From Microterricola viridarii (lineage in GTDB: Bacteria > Actinomycetota > Actinomycetes > Actinomycetales > Microbacteriaceae), in contig NZ_LT629742.1 in the NCBI RefSeq assembly GCF_900104895.1, positions 1,922,001 to 1,986,000 of the forward strand: 64,000 nucleotides of DNA. Reading direction: 5' to 3'. Positions 16,831 through 25,435 of the stretch are shown piece after piece (the stretch's first letter is position 1; each line of letters opens with the position of its first letter). Both the position numbers and the translations under genes were made by a program. Under the pieces are notes generated by a model. It ran no database searches, was not told the DNA's origin, and saw only the letters and a list, made by a program, of their open reading frames with translations.

Positions 16831-17325
16831 CTAGCGAAGCGGCTGCTCGCTGAAGCTGCCGTCCCAGAGCGCCCGCGCTCCCGACTCGCCGATCTGCACG
16901 ACGACGACGGTGGAGCCCACCGCCGTGACCAGCGCGGCGACCACGCAGGCCGCCCAGACCAGGCGGCGGAGCAGCCGCGCGTCCGGGGCGGTGCGCGGTG
17001 CGAGCAGGCGGAACCACGCCCACTGCAGCACGGCGACGGCGGCCAGCGCGATCACCCACCCCAGGAGGGTGGTGCCGAGGCTTGCGTGCACCGCGATCAG
17101 CGGGGCCTCACCGACCCGCGCCTGCAGCCATTCCCCGGCGTTCGTCGTGATCGGCACGAGCACCACGAGCGCCAGCGCGAACACGGGCGGCACGACCCCG
17201 AGCCAGCGGCGGGCAGCCGGCCAGACGGCGGCAGCGAGCACGGCCAGCGCGGTGACCGGCACGAGCACGACGACCAGGTGCACGATCAGGACGTGAACGG
17301 GCAGCCCGTTGAAGACGTAGTCCAT
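16831..17325 (-). CDS. DUF2231 membrane protein
   Basis: 164 residues with four hydrophobic helices. The opening motif MDYVFNGLPVHVLIVHLVVVLVP contains the histidines typical of DUF2231 (about residues 11 and 16), and a further His lies in IAVHASLG. These could coordinate haem or metal, but that is inference. It follows the Rieske gene after 10 bases and is probably cotranscribed with it, which suggests a membrane partner in electron transfer. The end is convergent with the GntR gene, 18 bases away. Confidence 0.78.
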   Translation of the reverse strand: MDYVFNGLPVHVLIVHLVVVLVPVTALAVLAAAVWPAARRWLGVVPPVFALALVVLVPITTNAGEWLQARVGEAPLIAVHASLGTTLLGWVIALAAVAVLQWAWFRLLAPRTAPDARLLRRLVWAACVVAALVTAVGSTVVVVQIGESGARALWDGSFSEQPLR

Positions 17326-17335
17326 TCGGTCGGTC

Positions 17336-17812
17336 TCAGCCGGCCTTGATCGAGTCGCCGTCGACGGTCACCGGCACCGGCGTGAGCGGGCTGAGGGCCG
17401 GGCCGTTCAACACGTCCCCGGTCGCGGCATCGAAGCGCGAGCCGTGGCACGGGCAGTGGAACTCCGTCTTGGCCGGGGCCACGATGCACTGCTGGTGCGA
17501 GCAGACGGCGCTGAACGCGACGACGTCCCCGGCGGTCGGCTGGGCGACGAGCAGAGTCGCGCCGGCCACGGTGACGGAGATGCTGTCTCCGACCGCGACG
17601 GCGCTGAGCTTGGCGATCTCGGTGCCGCTGGCCGGGGGAGTCGCCGAGGCGGAGCCGCCTAGAGCCGGCGCGCTGGGCTGGCCGGCGTCGCCACCGCCCG
17701 TTCCGTTGCCGCCGGCCGGGGCGCAGCCGCTGAGCGCGAGAGCCGCCGCGGCGACTCCGGCCCCGCCGAGGCCCACAAAGGTGCGCCTGGCCATGTCAGT
17801 CGAGTCGTTCAT
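17336..17812 (-). CDS. Rieske [2Fe-2S] protein, Tat-exported lipoprotein
   Basis: 158 residues. N-terminal ARRTFVG followed by a hydrophobic stretch and LSGC (Cys30) suggests Tat export and lipidation. A Gly/Ala/Pro linker leads to the Rieske domain. C104-x-H106 (CSHQQC) and C120-P-C-H123 (CPCHGS) provide the cluster ligands C104, H106, C120 and H123; C109 and C122 can form the usual disulfide. It is a small extracytoplasmic electron carrier, not the cytochrome bc subunit. The ATG at 17812 follows GAGGAGACAG. It probably forms a transcription unit with DUF2231 downstream. Confidence 0.88.
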   Translation of the reverse strand: MNDSTDMARRTFVGLGGAGVAAAALALSGCAPAGGNGTGGGDAGQPSAPALGGSASATPPASGTEIAKLSAVAVGDSISVTVAGATLLVAQPTAGDVVAFSAVCSHQQCIVAPAKTEFHCPCHGSRFDAATGDVLNGPALSPLTPVPVTVDGDSIKAG

Positions 17813-17862
17813 GCACTGTCTCCTCGTCGCTGGATGGGTCACGTGGGAATGACACTAGCGCC

Positions 17863-18738
17863 TCAGCGCGCTCTGTCCGGGACCCGCACCATGCCCTCTT
17901 GGGCGACGGTCGCCAGCAACACACCGCTGCGCGAGAAGATGCTGCCGCGGGAGAGCCCGCGCCCGCCGCTGGCGCTCGGGGAGTCCTGCACGTAGAGCAG
18001 CCAGTCGTCGACGCGGCCGAAACGGTGCCACCACATCGCATGGTCGAGGCTGGCGATCTTGAGGCCCGGGGTGCCCCAGGCGATGCCGTGCCCGCGCAAC
18101 ACGGGCTCCAGGATCGAGTAGTCGCTGGCGTAGGCGAGCGCGGCGCGGTGCAGGTTGGGGTCGTCGGGCAGCCGGCCCATCGCCTTCATCCACACGGCCT
18201 GGTGCGCCGTGCGTTCGCCGTCGACGCTCAGGTAGATCGAGGAGGGGATGTGGCGCACGTCGAAGGCGCGCTCGGCCGCCCAGAACCGGGCCACGTCGTT
18301 GTCGATGCCCTGCAGCACCTCTGCAGTCGTCGGCAGGCTCTCCGGCTCCGGCACGTCGCTCGGGATCTCGATCTGGTGGTCGAGCCCGGCGTCGACATCC
18401 TGGAACGAGGCGATCATCGAGAGGATCGGCACGCCCTCCTGGTAGGCCTGGGTGCGCCGGGTGGAGAACGAGCGCCCGTCATGGATCCTGTCCACCGAGA
18501 ACGTGATGGGCAGCCGCACGTCGCCGGGGCGGAGGAAGTAGGCGTGCATGGAGTGCGCGACCCGGTCGTCCGGGACGGTGCGCATCGCGGCGGTGATGGA
18601 CTGCGCCAGCACCTGGCCGCCGAAGATGCGGCCGAGCGGCATCCATTCGGAGGGGCCGGTGAAGATGTCCTCGCTGGTGCGGGCGCCGGTGTCGGTGAGA
18701 TCGAGTGTGCTGAGAAGGCCTTCGATGAGACTGCTCAT
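17863..18738 (-). CDS. tesB: acyl-CoA thioesterase II (TesB)
   Basis: 291 residues with the double hotdog fold of TesB. N-terminal half: GRIFGGQVLAQSITAAMRTV and HSMHAYFLRPGD. C-terminal half: LAYASDYSILEPVL with the catalytic Asp, and LDHAMWWHRFGRVDDWLLY with the characteristic DHAMWWHR motif. It hydrolyses medium to long acyl-CoA in the cytoplasm. It precedes the Rieske gene by 50 bases, transcribed the same way, and is divergent from the hypothetical gene at 18820. Confidence 0.92.
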   Translation of the reverse strand: MSSLIEGLLSTLDLTDTGARTSEDIFTGPSEWMPLGRIFGGQVLAQSITAAMRTVPDDRVAHSMHAYFLRPGDVRLPITFSVDRIHDGRSFSTRRTQAYQEGVPILSMIASFQDVDAGLDHQIEIPSDVPEPESLPTTAEVLQGIDNDVARFWAAERAFDVRHIPSSIYLSVDGERTAHQAVWMKAMGRLPDDPNLHRAALAYASDYSILEPVLRGHGIAWGTPGLKIASLDHAMWWHRFGRVDDWLLYVQDSPSASGGRGLSRGSIFSRSGVLLATVAQEGMVRVPDRAR

Positions 18739-18819
18739 GCGTGCTCCTTTGTGGTGCGCCCGGAGTGGGGGTGGCCGCGGCAGGAATAGCTACCGTCTCT
18801 TAGGTAGTTTAGACAGGAG

Positions 18820-19503
18820 ATGACTGAGTCCTTTTCCCTCGTCGACCGCTACGCGCTCGGCGACCTGCAAACCTACCTGGCCCGGGCCGGGCGTGTCGAA
18901 GACGGCTCCGTCCGGCTGATTGCGGCCGGCGGGGTGCTCGCCGCGTACACGGCGATCTTCTACCCGCGCGGCATCCTCGATGAGAGCCCGACCGTGCTGG
19001 GCCTGCGCACCTTCGCCCTCGCCGACGCGCCGATCTTCGACGCCGTCGTGCCGGCGCGCTCCCTGCTCGAACGGCTGGCGCGCGCGGAGGCGACGATCGG
19101 CACCGGCGAGGATGCCGGGCCCGTTCCGCTCTCGCTTCCGCACCAGGTGAGCACCGTCACCTGGGCGGGCATCTCACCGCCCAAGAGCGGCTGGCACGGC
19201 CAGGAGCCCGCGGATGCCGCGCTGTTGGAGTCCGTCGCCAAGGCAGGCATCGACGAGGTGGCGGCCGCCGTGCCGAGCGGCGTGGGGGAGCAGATCGTGC
19301 AGCGGGTGCGCACCGAGGTGTGGGGCCGCCCGATCGAGGGCCTCGAGCACGTGCCGGCCGGGGCGGCCTTCGCCGCCCTCAGCCTCGGCTTCCTGGCCGG
19401 CGGCGAGCCGGTGCAGGTCTTCGAGACCGGGCCCTGGACCCGCCTGAGCACGAGCCGCGGTCACGTGCTGGTGCGCCGGAAGCCCTGGACGCTCCGCTCC
19501 TAG
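18820..19503 (+). CDS. conserved hypothetical protein
   Basis: 227 residues, no signal peptide or membrane segment. Predicted mixed alpha/beta; notable segments are the N-terminal SLVDRYALGDLQTYLARAG, the central VTWAGISPPKSGWHGQEP and the C-terminal VQVFETGPWTRLSTSRGHVLVRRKPW. I recognise it as an actinobacterial protein of unknown function but know no assigned role. It has an AGGAG ribosome binding site and is divergent from tesB. Confidence 0.7.
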   Translation: MTESFSLVDRYALGDLQTYLARAGRVEDGSVRLIAAGGVLAAYTAIFYPRGILDESPTVLGLRTFALADAPIFDAVVPARSLLERLARAEATIGTGEDAGPVPLSLPHQVSTVTWAGISPPKSGWHGQEPADAALLESVAKAGIDEVAAAVPSGVGEQIVQRVRTEVWGRPIEGLEHVPAGAAFAALSLGFLAGGEPVQVFETGPWTRLSTSRGHVLVRRKPWTLRS

Positions 19504-19516
19504 CTCGCCCTCCCGC

Positions 19517-21172
19517 TCAGCGGGGCAGCGCCGCGACCGCGCGCCCGGCCTGGCGCCCGCTGAACAGGCATCCGCCGAGGAAGGTGCCCTCCAGCGCGCG
19601 GTAGCCGTGCATGCCGCCGCCGCCGAAGCCGCTGGCCTCGCCGACCGCGTACAGCCCGCCGATGGGCTCGCCCGCGGCATCCAGCACCTGCCCGTCGAGG
19701 TTCGTCTGGATGCCGCCGAGGCTCTTCCTGGTCAGGATGTGCAGCTTGACGGCGATCAGCGGCCCCGCCTTCTGGTCGAGGATCTTGTGCGTGCTGGCCA
19801 CCCGGATCAGCTTGTCGCCGCGGTAGTTGCGCGCCCCGCGGAGCGCCGTCACCTGCAGGTCCTTGCTGAAGTCGTTGTCGATCTCGCGGTCGCGCGCCTC
19901 GACCTCCGCGCGCACCCCTGCCGCGTCGATGGGGACGTCGGGGGTGAGCGCCTGCATGCCGGCGAGCAGCTCGTCGAGCGTGTCGGCCACGACGAAGTCG
20001 ACGCCGTTGCGCTTGAACGCCTCGACCGGGTCGGGCGCGCCGGGCGCGACCCGCTTGGCCAGCAGCTTCACGTCCTTGCCGGTCAGATCCGGGTTCTGCT
20101 CGCTGCCGGAGAGCGCGAACTCCTTCTCGATGATCTTCTGCGTCAGCACGAACCAGCTGTGGTCGTGCCCGGTGGTGCGCAGGTGCTCCAGGGTGCCGAG
20201 CGTGTCGAAGCCGGGGAACAGGGGGACGGGCAGGCGCTGGCCGCGCGCGTCGAACCAGAGCGAGGACGGCCCGGGCAGGATCCGGATGCCGTGCAGCGGC
20301 CACACCGGGTCCCAGTTCGTGATGCCCTCGGTGTAGTGCCACATCCGGTCGCCGTTGATCAGGCGGGCGCCCGCCGCCTCGGCGATGCCCAGCATCCGGC
20401 CGTCGACGTGGGCGGGAACACCGCTCAGCATGTGCTCCGGAGGGGTGCCGAGCCGGGCCGGCCAGCTCTTCCGGACCAGCTCGTGGTTGCCGCCGATGCC
20501 GCCGGAGGCGACGATGACCGCGGGCGCCCGGTGCTCGAACGCTCCGACCACCTCCCGGCTGCTGGACTCGCCGCGGGCGGCGCTGCTCGGGGCGAGCACG
20601 CTGCCGCGCACGCCGACGACCCGGCCGTCCTCGACGATCAGCTCGTCGACCTGGTGCCGGTGCTTGGCGGTGACGAGCCCGGCCTGCACGCCGTCCCGCA
20701 CGCGGGCGATGAAGGGCGCAAGGACGCCGGGGCCGGTGCCCCAGGTGATGTGGAAGCGGGGCACCGAGTTGCCGTGGCCCGTCGCCGTGCCGCTGCCGCG
20801 CTCGGCCCAGCCGACCACGGGGAAGAAGCGCACCCCCTTGGCGTGCAGCCAGTCCCGCTTCTCATTCGCGGCGAAGTCCAGGTACGCCTCGGCCCAGCGG
20901 CGCGGCCAGGCGTCCTCCTCGCGGTCGAAACCGGCGGTGCCCGCCCAGTCCTGCCGGGCGAGCTCCGCGGTGTCCTTCACGCCCATCCGCCGCTGCTCGG
21001 GGGAGTCGATGAGGAAGAGCCCGCCGAAGCTCCACCAGGCCTGCCCGCCGAGGGATGCCTCCGGCTCCTGCTCGAGGATCAGCACCCGCTTGCCGGCCTC
21101 CACCAGCTCGGCGGCGGAGACGAGCCCGGACAGCCCGGCTCCGATGATGATGGCGTCGACGGTCTCTGGCAT
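19517..21172 (-). CDS. FAD-binding dehydrogenase, KstD/fumarate reductase flavoprotein type
   Basis: 551 residues. The N-terminal FAD fold has AIIIGAGLSGLVSAAELVEAG (GxGxxG, about residues 8-28) ending in LILEQE. A second conserved block, VIVASGGIGGN, follows, and the C-terminal GLYAVGEASGFGGGGMHGYRALEG closes the FAD site. The family includes 3-ketosteroid delta-1 dehydrogenases and related flavoproteins; the substrate is not readable from sequence. No signal peptide is visible. It lies directly downstream of the sulfatase gene (54-base gap, same strand), so the two may act on related compounds. Confidence 0.82.
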   Translation of the reverse strand: MPETVDAIIIGAGLSGLVSAAELVEAGKRVLILEQEPEASLGGQAWWSFGGLFLIDSPEQRRMGVKDTAELARQDWAGTAGFDREEDAWPRRWAEAYLDFAANEKRDWLHAKGVRFFPVVGWAERGSGTATGHGNSVPRFHITWGTGPGVLAPFIARVRDGVQAGLVTAKHRHQVDELIVEDGRVVGVRGSVLAPSSAARGESSSREVVGAFEHRAPAVIVASGGIGGNHELVRKSWPARLGTPPEHMLSGVPAHVDGRMLGIAEAAGARLINGDRMWHYTEGITNWDPVWPLHGIRILPGPSSLWFDARGQRLPVPLFPGFDTLGTLEHLRTTGHDHSWFVLTQKIIEKEFALSGSEQNPDLTGKDVKLLAKRVAPGAPDPVEAFKRNGVDFVVADTLDELLAGMQALTPDVPIDAAGVRAEVEARDREIDNDFSKDLQVTALRGARNYRGDKLIRVASTHKILDQKAGPLIAVKLHILTRKSLGGIQTNLDGQVLDAAGEPIGGLYAVGEASGFGGGGMHGYRALEGTFLGGCLFSGRQAGRAVAALPR

Positions 21173-21226
21173 CGCGGTGTCTCCCTCGTCACAGTGTGTG
21201 TTCCCACCGTAGTGGCGAGCGCGTCT

Positions 21227-23581
21227 TCACTCGCGCATCAACATCGCCTGCGCCTCGCGTTCCAGGTCGAGGTAGGGCTCGCCGCTGACATCGACGCGCA
21301 CCCGGTGCAGCGTCCCACCGGTGAAGCGCCAGGGCGCGCTGCCCGGGTAGTCCTCGGTCACCGGGGCGCCGCTGTCGCGGCCCACCGTGAGCCCCTCGCC
21401 GGCGATGGAGAACTTGCCGGGCTGGGTCTTGATGCGTCCCGATCCGAGCATCTTGTCTCCGCAGAACAGGCTGAGGATGCCGGTCGCGACGCCGGGGGCG
21501 TCCTCCCCGTCCTTGGCGAATGACGCGCCGACGATCAGCTGCTCGCCGACGGGCAGGTCCTCTGTGGCGTCCACCCGCTGCTCGACGATCCCGACGAAGT
21601 TGTTCGCGTAGTGCAGGCGGCCGCCCTTGACGTACAGCGCGTGCCCGCCGAAGCGGGACCCCTGGGCGAACAGCACGCCCTCAGCGCCCTGGCTCAGGTC
21701 GACGAGCGCGCCGATGGAGAAGGAGCGGTTGCGGAGGTTGACGGACTGCGACTCCGGCACGTCCGCTGTCCCGGGAAAGTAGACGTAGCGCTCCCGTGCC
21801 CCCGCGAGCACGGGGCGCGGGGTCAGCATGATCTCGAGCGCCGAGCGGTCGTCGAGCGGGAACGCCTGGTTGGCTCCGGCCTCGGCGAACCACAGCGAGA
21901 TGAGCTCCTGCAGCTTCGCCGGCTGCTCCTGTGCCAGGTTGTGCGTCTCGGCGCGGTCCACATCGGTGTGGTAGAGCTCCCACTCGTCGTCTCCGAAATG
22001 GCTCCAGCCGCTCAGCGTCGGGTGGGTGGTGATCGCCTTCCACCCGTCGTGCCAGATCGCCCGGGAGCCGAGCATGGAGTAGAACTGGGTGCGCCGCGTG
22101 GTCGGGGACTCAGCGGCGTCGAAGGAGTAGCGCATGCTGACCCCGTCGATCCGGCTCTGCTCGTGGCCCTTGATGTGGCTCGGGGCCTCGACGCCGAGAA
22201 CGTCGAGCACCGTCGGGACGATGTCGATCGCGTGGTGGTACTGCTCCCGCAGCTCGCCGCGGGCGCTCATGCCGGAGGGCCAGGAGATGATGCACGGGTC
22301 GCAGATGCCGCCGTTGTACTCGTAGCGCTTCCACATCTTGAACGGGGTGTTGAAGGCCATCGCCCAGCCGTTCGGGTAGTGGTTGTAGGTGCGCACGCCG
22401 CCGAGCTCGTCGAGCATGGCGAGGTTGTCGGAGATGTCGTCGACCAGCCCGTTCGCGAACTTCATCTCGTTCACCGAGCCATTCGGGCCGCCCTCGCCGC
22501 TCGCGCCGTTGTCGGAGACGACGATCACGAGCGTGTTCTCCCGCTCGTCGATCGACTCCAGGTAGTCGAGCACCCGGCCGATCTGGTGGTCGGCGTGCGA
22601 GAGGAACCCGGCGTAGACCTCGGCCATCCGGCTGAACAGGCGCTTCTCGTCCGCGCTCAGGGAGTCCCACGGGCGGGTGTCGTCCATCACGGGGAACGGG
22701 ATGCCGGTGCCGCTCTGCCTGGTTGTGGAGGTGCCGAGGGGGTTGACCGGGGGGAGCTCGGTGTCCGCCGGCACGATCCCGAGGGACTTCTGGCGGGCCA
22801 GCGTCTCGGCGCGCATCGCCTCATACCCGGCGTCGAAGCGCCCGGCGTAGCGGTCGGCCCACTCCTTGGGCGCGTGGTGCGGGGCGTGGGCCGCCCCGGG
22901 GGCGTAGTAGAGGAAGAACGGCTTGTCCGGCGCGATCGCCTTCGCGTCCCTGATGAACTCGAGCGCCTTGTCGGTGATGTCCTCGGAGAAGTGGTAGCCC
23001 TCCTCGGGGAGCCGCGGCTGATCCGTCGGGTGGTTGTCGTAGACGATGTCCGGGTACCACTGGTTCGTCTCGGCGCCGAGGAAGCCGTAGAAGCGCTCGA
23101 AGCCGCGCCCGCTCGGCCAGTTCCGCCTGGTCGACGCGACATTCATCTCGTCGTCGGGGCAGAGGTGCCATTTGCCCACGATGTAGGTGTTCCAGCCCGC
23201 CTCGCCGAGGATCTCGGAGAGCATCCCGTTCGCCGGCGGGATCGTGCCGCTCGCATTCGGGAAGCCGATCGCCGCCTCGGTGATGCACGCCATGCTGTTG
23301 TTGGTGTGGTTGCGCCCGGTGAGCAGGCACGACCGGGTCGGCGAGCACAGCGCGGTGGTGTGCCACTGGGTGTAGCGCACCCCGTCGGCGGCGACCCGCT
23401 CGATGTTCGGGGTGTCGATCGGACCGCCGTAGGCGGACATCGCCGAGTACCCGACATCGTCGAGCACGATGTAGACGACGTTGGGCGAGCCGGGGGGAGC
23501 CTTCACAGGCTCGAACGGGGTCCAGTCGGGCTCTGAGTCCCGGATGTCGATGCCAACGGTTCCACGGAATTGTGCGGCCAC
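21227..23581 (-). CDS. type I sulfatase (arylsulfatase), cytosolic
   Basis: 784 residues. Metal-binding start NVVYIVLDDVGY (Asp41, Asp42), then CSPTRSCLLTGR with Cys79 as the residue converted to formylglycine, VGKWHL, and VIVVSDNGASGEGG for the second metal pair. A C-terminal extension of about 200 residues (after about residue 570) has a beta-rich look and may be a jelly-roll module. No signal peptide is visible, so it appears cytosolic. The GTG at 23581 is chosen because CAGGAGTGG lies upstream; a 30-codon longer frame has no ribosome binding site and an unlikely N-terminus. Confidence 0.88.
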   Translation of the reverse strand: MAAQFRGTVGIDIRDSEPDWTPFEPVKAPPGSPNVVYIVLDDVGYSAMSAYGGPIDTPNIERVAADGVRYTQWHTTALCSPTRSCLLTGRNHTNNSMACITEAAIGFPNASGTIPPANGMLSEILGEAGWNTYIVGKWHLCPDDEMNVASTRRNWPSGRGFERFYGFLGAETNQWYPDIVYDNHPTDQPRLPEEGYHFSEDITDKALEFIRDAKAIAPDKPFFLYYAPGAAHAPHHAPKEWADRYAGRFDAGYEAMRAETLARQKSLGIVPADTELPPVNPLGTSTTRQSGTGIPFPVMDDTRPWDSLSADEKRLFSRMAEVYAGFLSHADHQIGRVLDYLESIDERENTLVIVVSDNGASGEGGPNGSVNEMKFANGLVDDISDNLAMLDELGGVRTYNHYPNGWAMAFNTPFKMWKRYEYNGGICDPCIISWPSGMSARGELREQYHHAIDIVPTVLDVLGVEAPSHIKGHEQSRIDGVSMRYSFDAAESPTTRRTQFYSMLGSRAIWHDGWKAITTHPTLSGWSHFGDDEWELYHTDVDRAETHNLAQEQPAKLQELISLWFAEAGANQAFPLDDRSALEIMLTPRPVLAGARERYVYFPGTADVPESQSVNLRNRSFSIGALVDLSQGAEGVLFAQGSRFGGHALYVKGGRLHYANNFVGIVEQRVDATEDLPVGEQLIVGASFAKDGEDAPGVATGILSLFCGDKMLGSGRIKTQPGKFSIAGEGLTVGRDSGAPVTEDYPGSAPWRFTGGTLHRVRVDVSGEPYLDLEREAQAMLMRE

Positions 23582-23722
23582 GGTGCCACTCCTGCCAGCT
23601 CGGGTCGTCCGGCTCGCTCGGCATGTGGGGCGGTCGAACGGGGTGTGCGCAAAACACATGCCGCCGCTCAAGCTACGCCGTGGCGTACGTCACCGCAATG
23701 GGGGACAGGACGCCGGCCGGGG

Positions 23723-24169
23723 TCACTCCTCGAAGGTGTTCACCAGGGAGTGCGCCGCCCGCTGCAGGTAGTCCCACAGGGTGGCCTCATGCAGCGGAGA
23801 GAGCTCGAGCGTGTCGAGCGCGTCGCGCATGTGGGAGAGCCAGCGGTCCCGCGCGTCCGGGTTCACCTTGTAGGCCACGTGCCGCATGCGCAGGCGCGGG
23901 TGGCCGCGCCGCTCGCTGTACCTGCCGGGCCCGCCCCAGTATTGCTCGAGGAACTGGGTGAGGCGTTCGGCGGCCGGGCCAAGGTCGTCCTCCGGGTACA
24001 TCGGCTTGAGCACCGGGTCGCCGGCCACGCCGCGGTAGAACTCGGCGACGAGCTTCTCGAAGGTGGGCCGTCCGCCGACCTGCTCGTAGAAGCTGACGAG
24101 GGCGGCCTCGCCGTGCTCGCTGCTGCGCAGGTGCACGGGGCTGGCGGGGAGGTTCTGTTGCTCGGTCAT
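23723..24169 (-). CDS. glbO: group 2 truncated hemoglobin (GlbO type)
   Basis: 148 residues, 2-on-2 globin fold. VGGRPTFEKLVAEFYRGV contains the B-helix tyrosine region, LTQFLEQYWGGPGRYSERRGHPRLRMRHVAYKV contains the group 2 loop with the proximal histidine (in MRHVAY), and DRWLSHMRDAL the G8 tryptophan. GlbO proteins bind oxygen tightly and are linked to oxygen or nitric oxide handling. It follows the mechanosensitive channel gene with no gap and is probably cotranscribed. Confidence 0.9.
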   Translation of the reverse strand: MTEQQNLPASPVHLRSSEHGEAALVSFYEQVGGRPTFEKLVAEFYRGVAGDPVLKPMYPEDDLGPAAERLTQFLEQYWGGPGRYSERRGHPRLRMRHVAYKVNPDARDRWLSHMRDALDTLELSPLHEATLWDYLQRAAHSLVNTFEE

Positions 24170-25300
24170 TCAGGCGTCCGGTTTCGTGCTGCTGGGCTTG
24201 CTGGGCTTTCTGGGCGGGGTGGTGGGCGGGGTGCTGGGGGGAGTGGTGGGCTGCGCGGGGGCGTTCTTGCGCGGCCGCGGCGCCCGGGGCGCGTGCGGCG
24301 CCAGGTTCTCGACAATCTTCACCGGGCGGGTGCGCGGCGGGTGGGCTCCCTTCACGCTGGCGGCGCTGTCGAAGCCGCTGAGCACGATCGAGTTGAGCGC
24401 GGGGAGCTTGATGCCCGCGGCATCCAGCGCCGCCTTCAGCCGGCTGCGCAGCTCGCGGGAGACGTCGTCCTTGGCCACGGTGCGCGTCTTGGCCACCAGA
24501 CGGATGACGAGGGCGTCGTCCGAGATCGACTCCAGCCCCCACACCTCGGGCTTCTCCAGCATCCGGGAACGCCACCGGGTGCTCGTGGCCATCTCGGTCG
24601 CGGTGCTGAGCAGCAGCGCCTCGACGGCCTCGATGTCGGTGTCGTAGGGCACGGCGAGGTCGATGATGACGCGCGCCCAGCCCTGTGACATGTTGCCGAC
24701 GCGCAGGATCTCGCCGTTGCGCACGAACCAGAGGGTGCCGTTGACGTCGCGGATCTGCGTGATGCGGATGCCGACGGCCTCGACGACACCGGTCGTCGGG
24801 CCCACGTCGACGACGTCGCCGACGCCGAGCTGGTCCTCCATCACCATGAACAGGCCGTTCAGGGCGTCCTTGACGATGTTCTGCGCGCCGAAACCGAGGC
24901 CGGCACCGACGGCTGCGGTGAGCAGCGCGAAGGAGCCGAGCACCGTCTGGTCGATCTGGTTGATGATCAGCAGCACCGTGACCGTGAAGATCGTGACGTT
25001 GATGATGTTCGTGAGCACAGAGCCCAGGGTGCGGGTGCGCTGCACGAGCCGGACGGCGGCCAGCGGGGAGGCGGCGGCGATCGCCTGGGTGTCGTCGACG
25101 TTCTGGGTCTTCTTGACGCCGGAGACGATCTGGCGCACGACGCGCTGCACGACGAAGTGCAACGCCCAGCGGATGACGAAGGCGAGGACGATGATGATCG
25201 CGATGTTGACCAGCGTGCCGAGGAACGTCCGCGGATCGTTCGCCAAAAAGTCGTTGATCCCCTTGAAGAATCCGCCGACGGCCGCCCAGAAGTCGTTCAT
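24170..25300 (-). CDS. MscS-family mechanosensitive ion channel
   Basis: 376 residues. N-terminal helix region, then the pore helix and beta domain signature GAGLGFGAQNIVKDALNG, and VGDVVDVGPTTGVVEAVGIR, where MscS channels are most conserved. The C-terminal 50 residues are Pro/Lys/Thr-rich (PPSTPPTTPPRKPSKPSS), probably a disordered cytoplasmic tail. It releases solutes on hypo-osmotic shock. TAGACT lies 8 bases before the ATG, so the transcript would have only about a 2-base leader. Confidence 0.9.
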   Translation of the reverse strand: MNDFWAAVGGFFKGINDFLANDPRTFLGTLVNIAIIIVLAFVIRWALHFVVQRVVRQIVSGVKKTQNVDDTQAIAAASPLAAVRLVQRTRTLGSVLTNIINVTIFTVTVLLIINQIDQTVLGSFALLTAAVGAGLGFGAQNIVKDALNGLFMVMEDQLGVGDVVDVGPTTGVVEAVGIRITQIRDVNGTLWFVRNGEILRVGNMSQGWARVIIDLAVPYDTDIEAVEALLLSTATEMATSTRWRSRMLEKPEVWGLESISDDALVIRLVAKTRTVAKDDVSRELRSRLKAALDAAGIKLPALNSIVLSGFDSAASVKGAHPPRTRPVKIVENLAPHAPRAPRPRKNAPAQPTTPPSTPPTTPPRKPSKPSSTKPDA

Positions 25301-25377
25301 AGGGTCTCAGTCTACCGAGCGGCACTTGGCGCCAGCTGGGCGGCACGCCCGCAGCCCGCGGTGCCAGGCACAGAGAA

Positions 25378-25416
25378 TTCTCCCCCGGCTGCCGAAGCCT
25401 GGCAGCCGGGGGAGAA
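25378..25416 (-). terminator. strong hairpin, probable terminator of the ABC exporter operon
   Basis: Perfect 16-base-pair stem (TTCTCCCCCGGCTGCC with its complement) and a 7-base loop, 20 bases after the stop of the ABC-2 permease gene. There is no clear T tract. Because the stem is symmetric it could also limit read-through in the other direction. Confidence 0.65.
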
Positions 25417-25435
25417 GTGGTGGGCCGGGAGGGTG

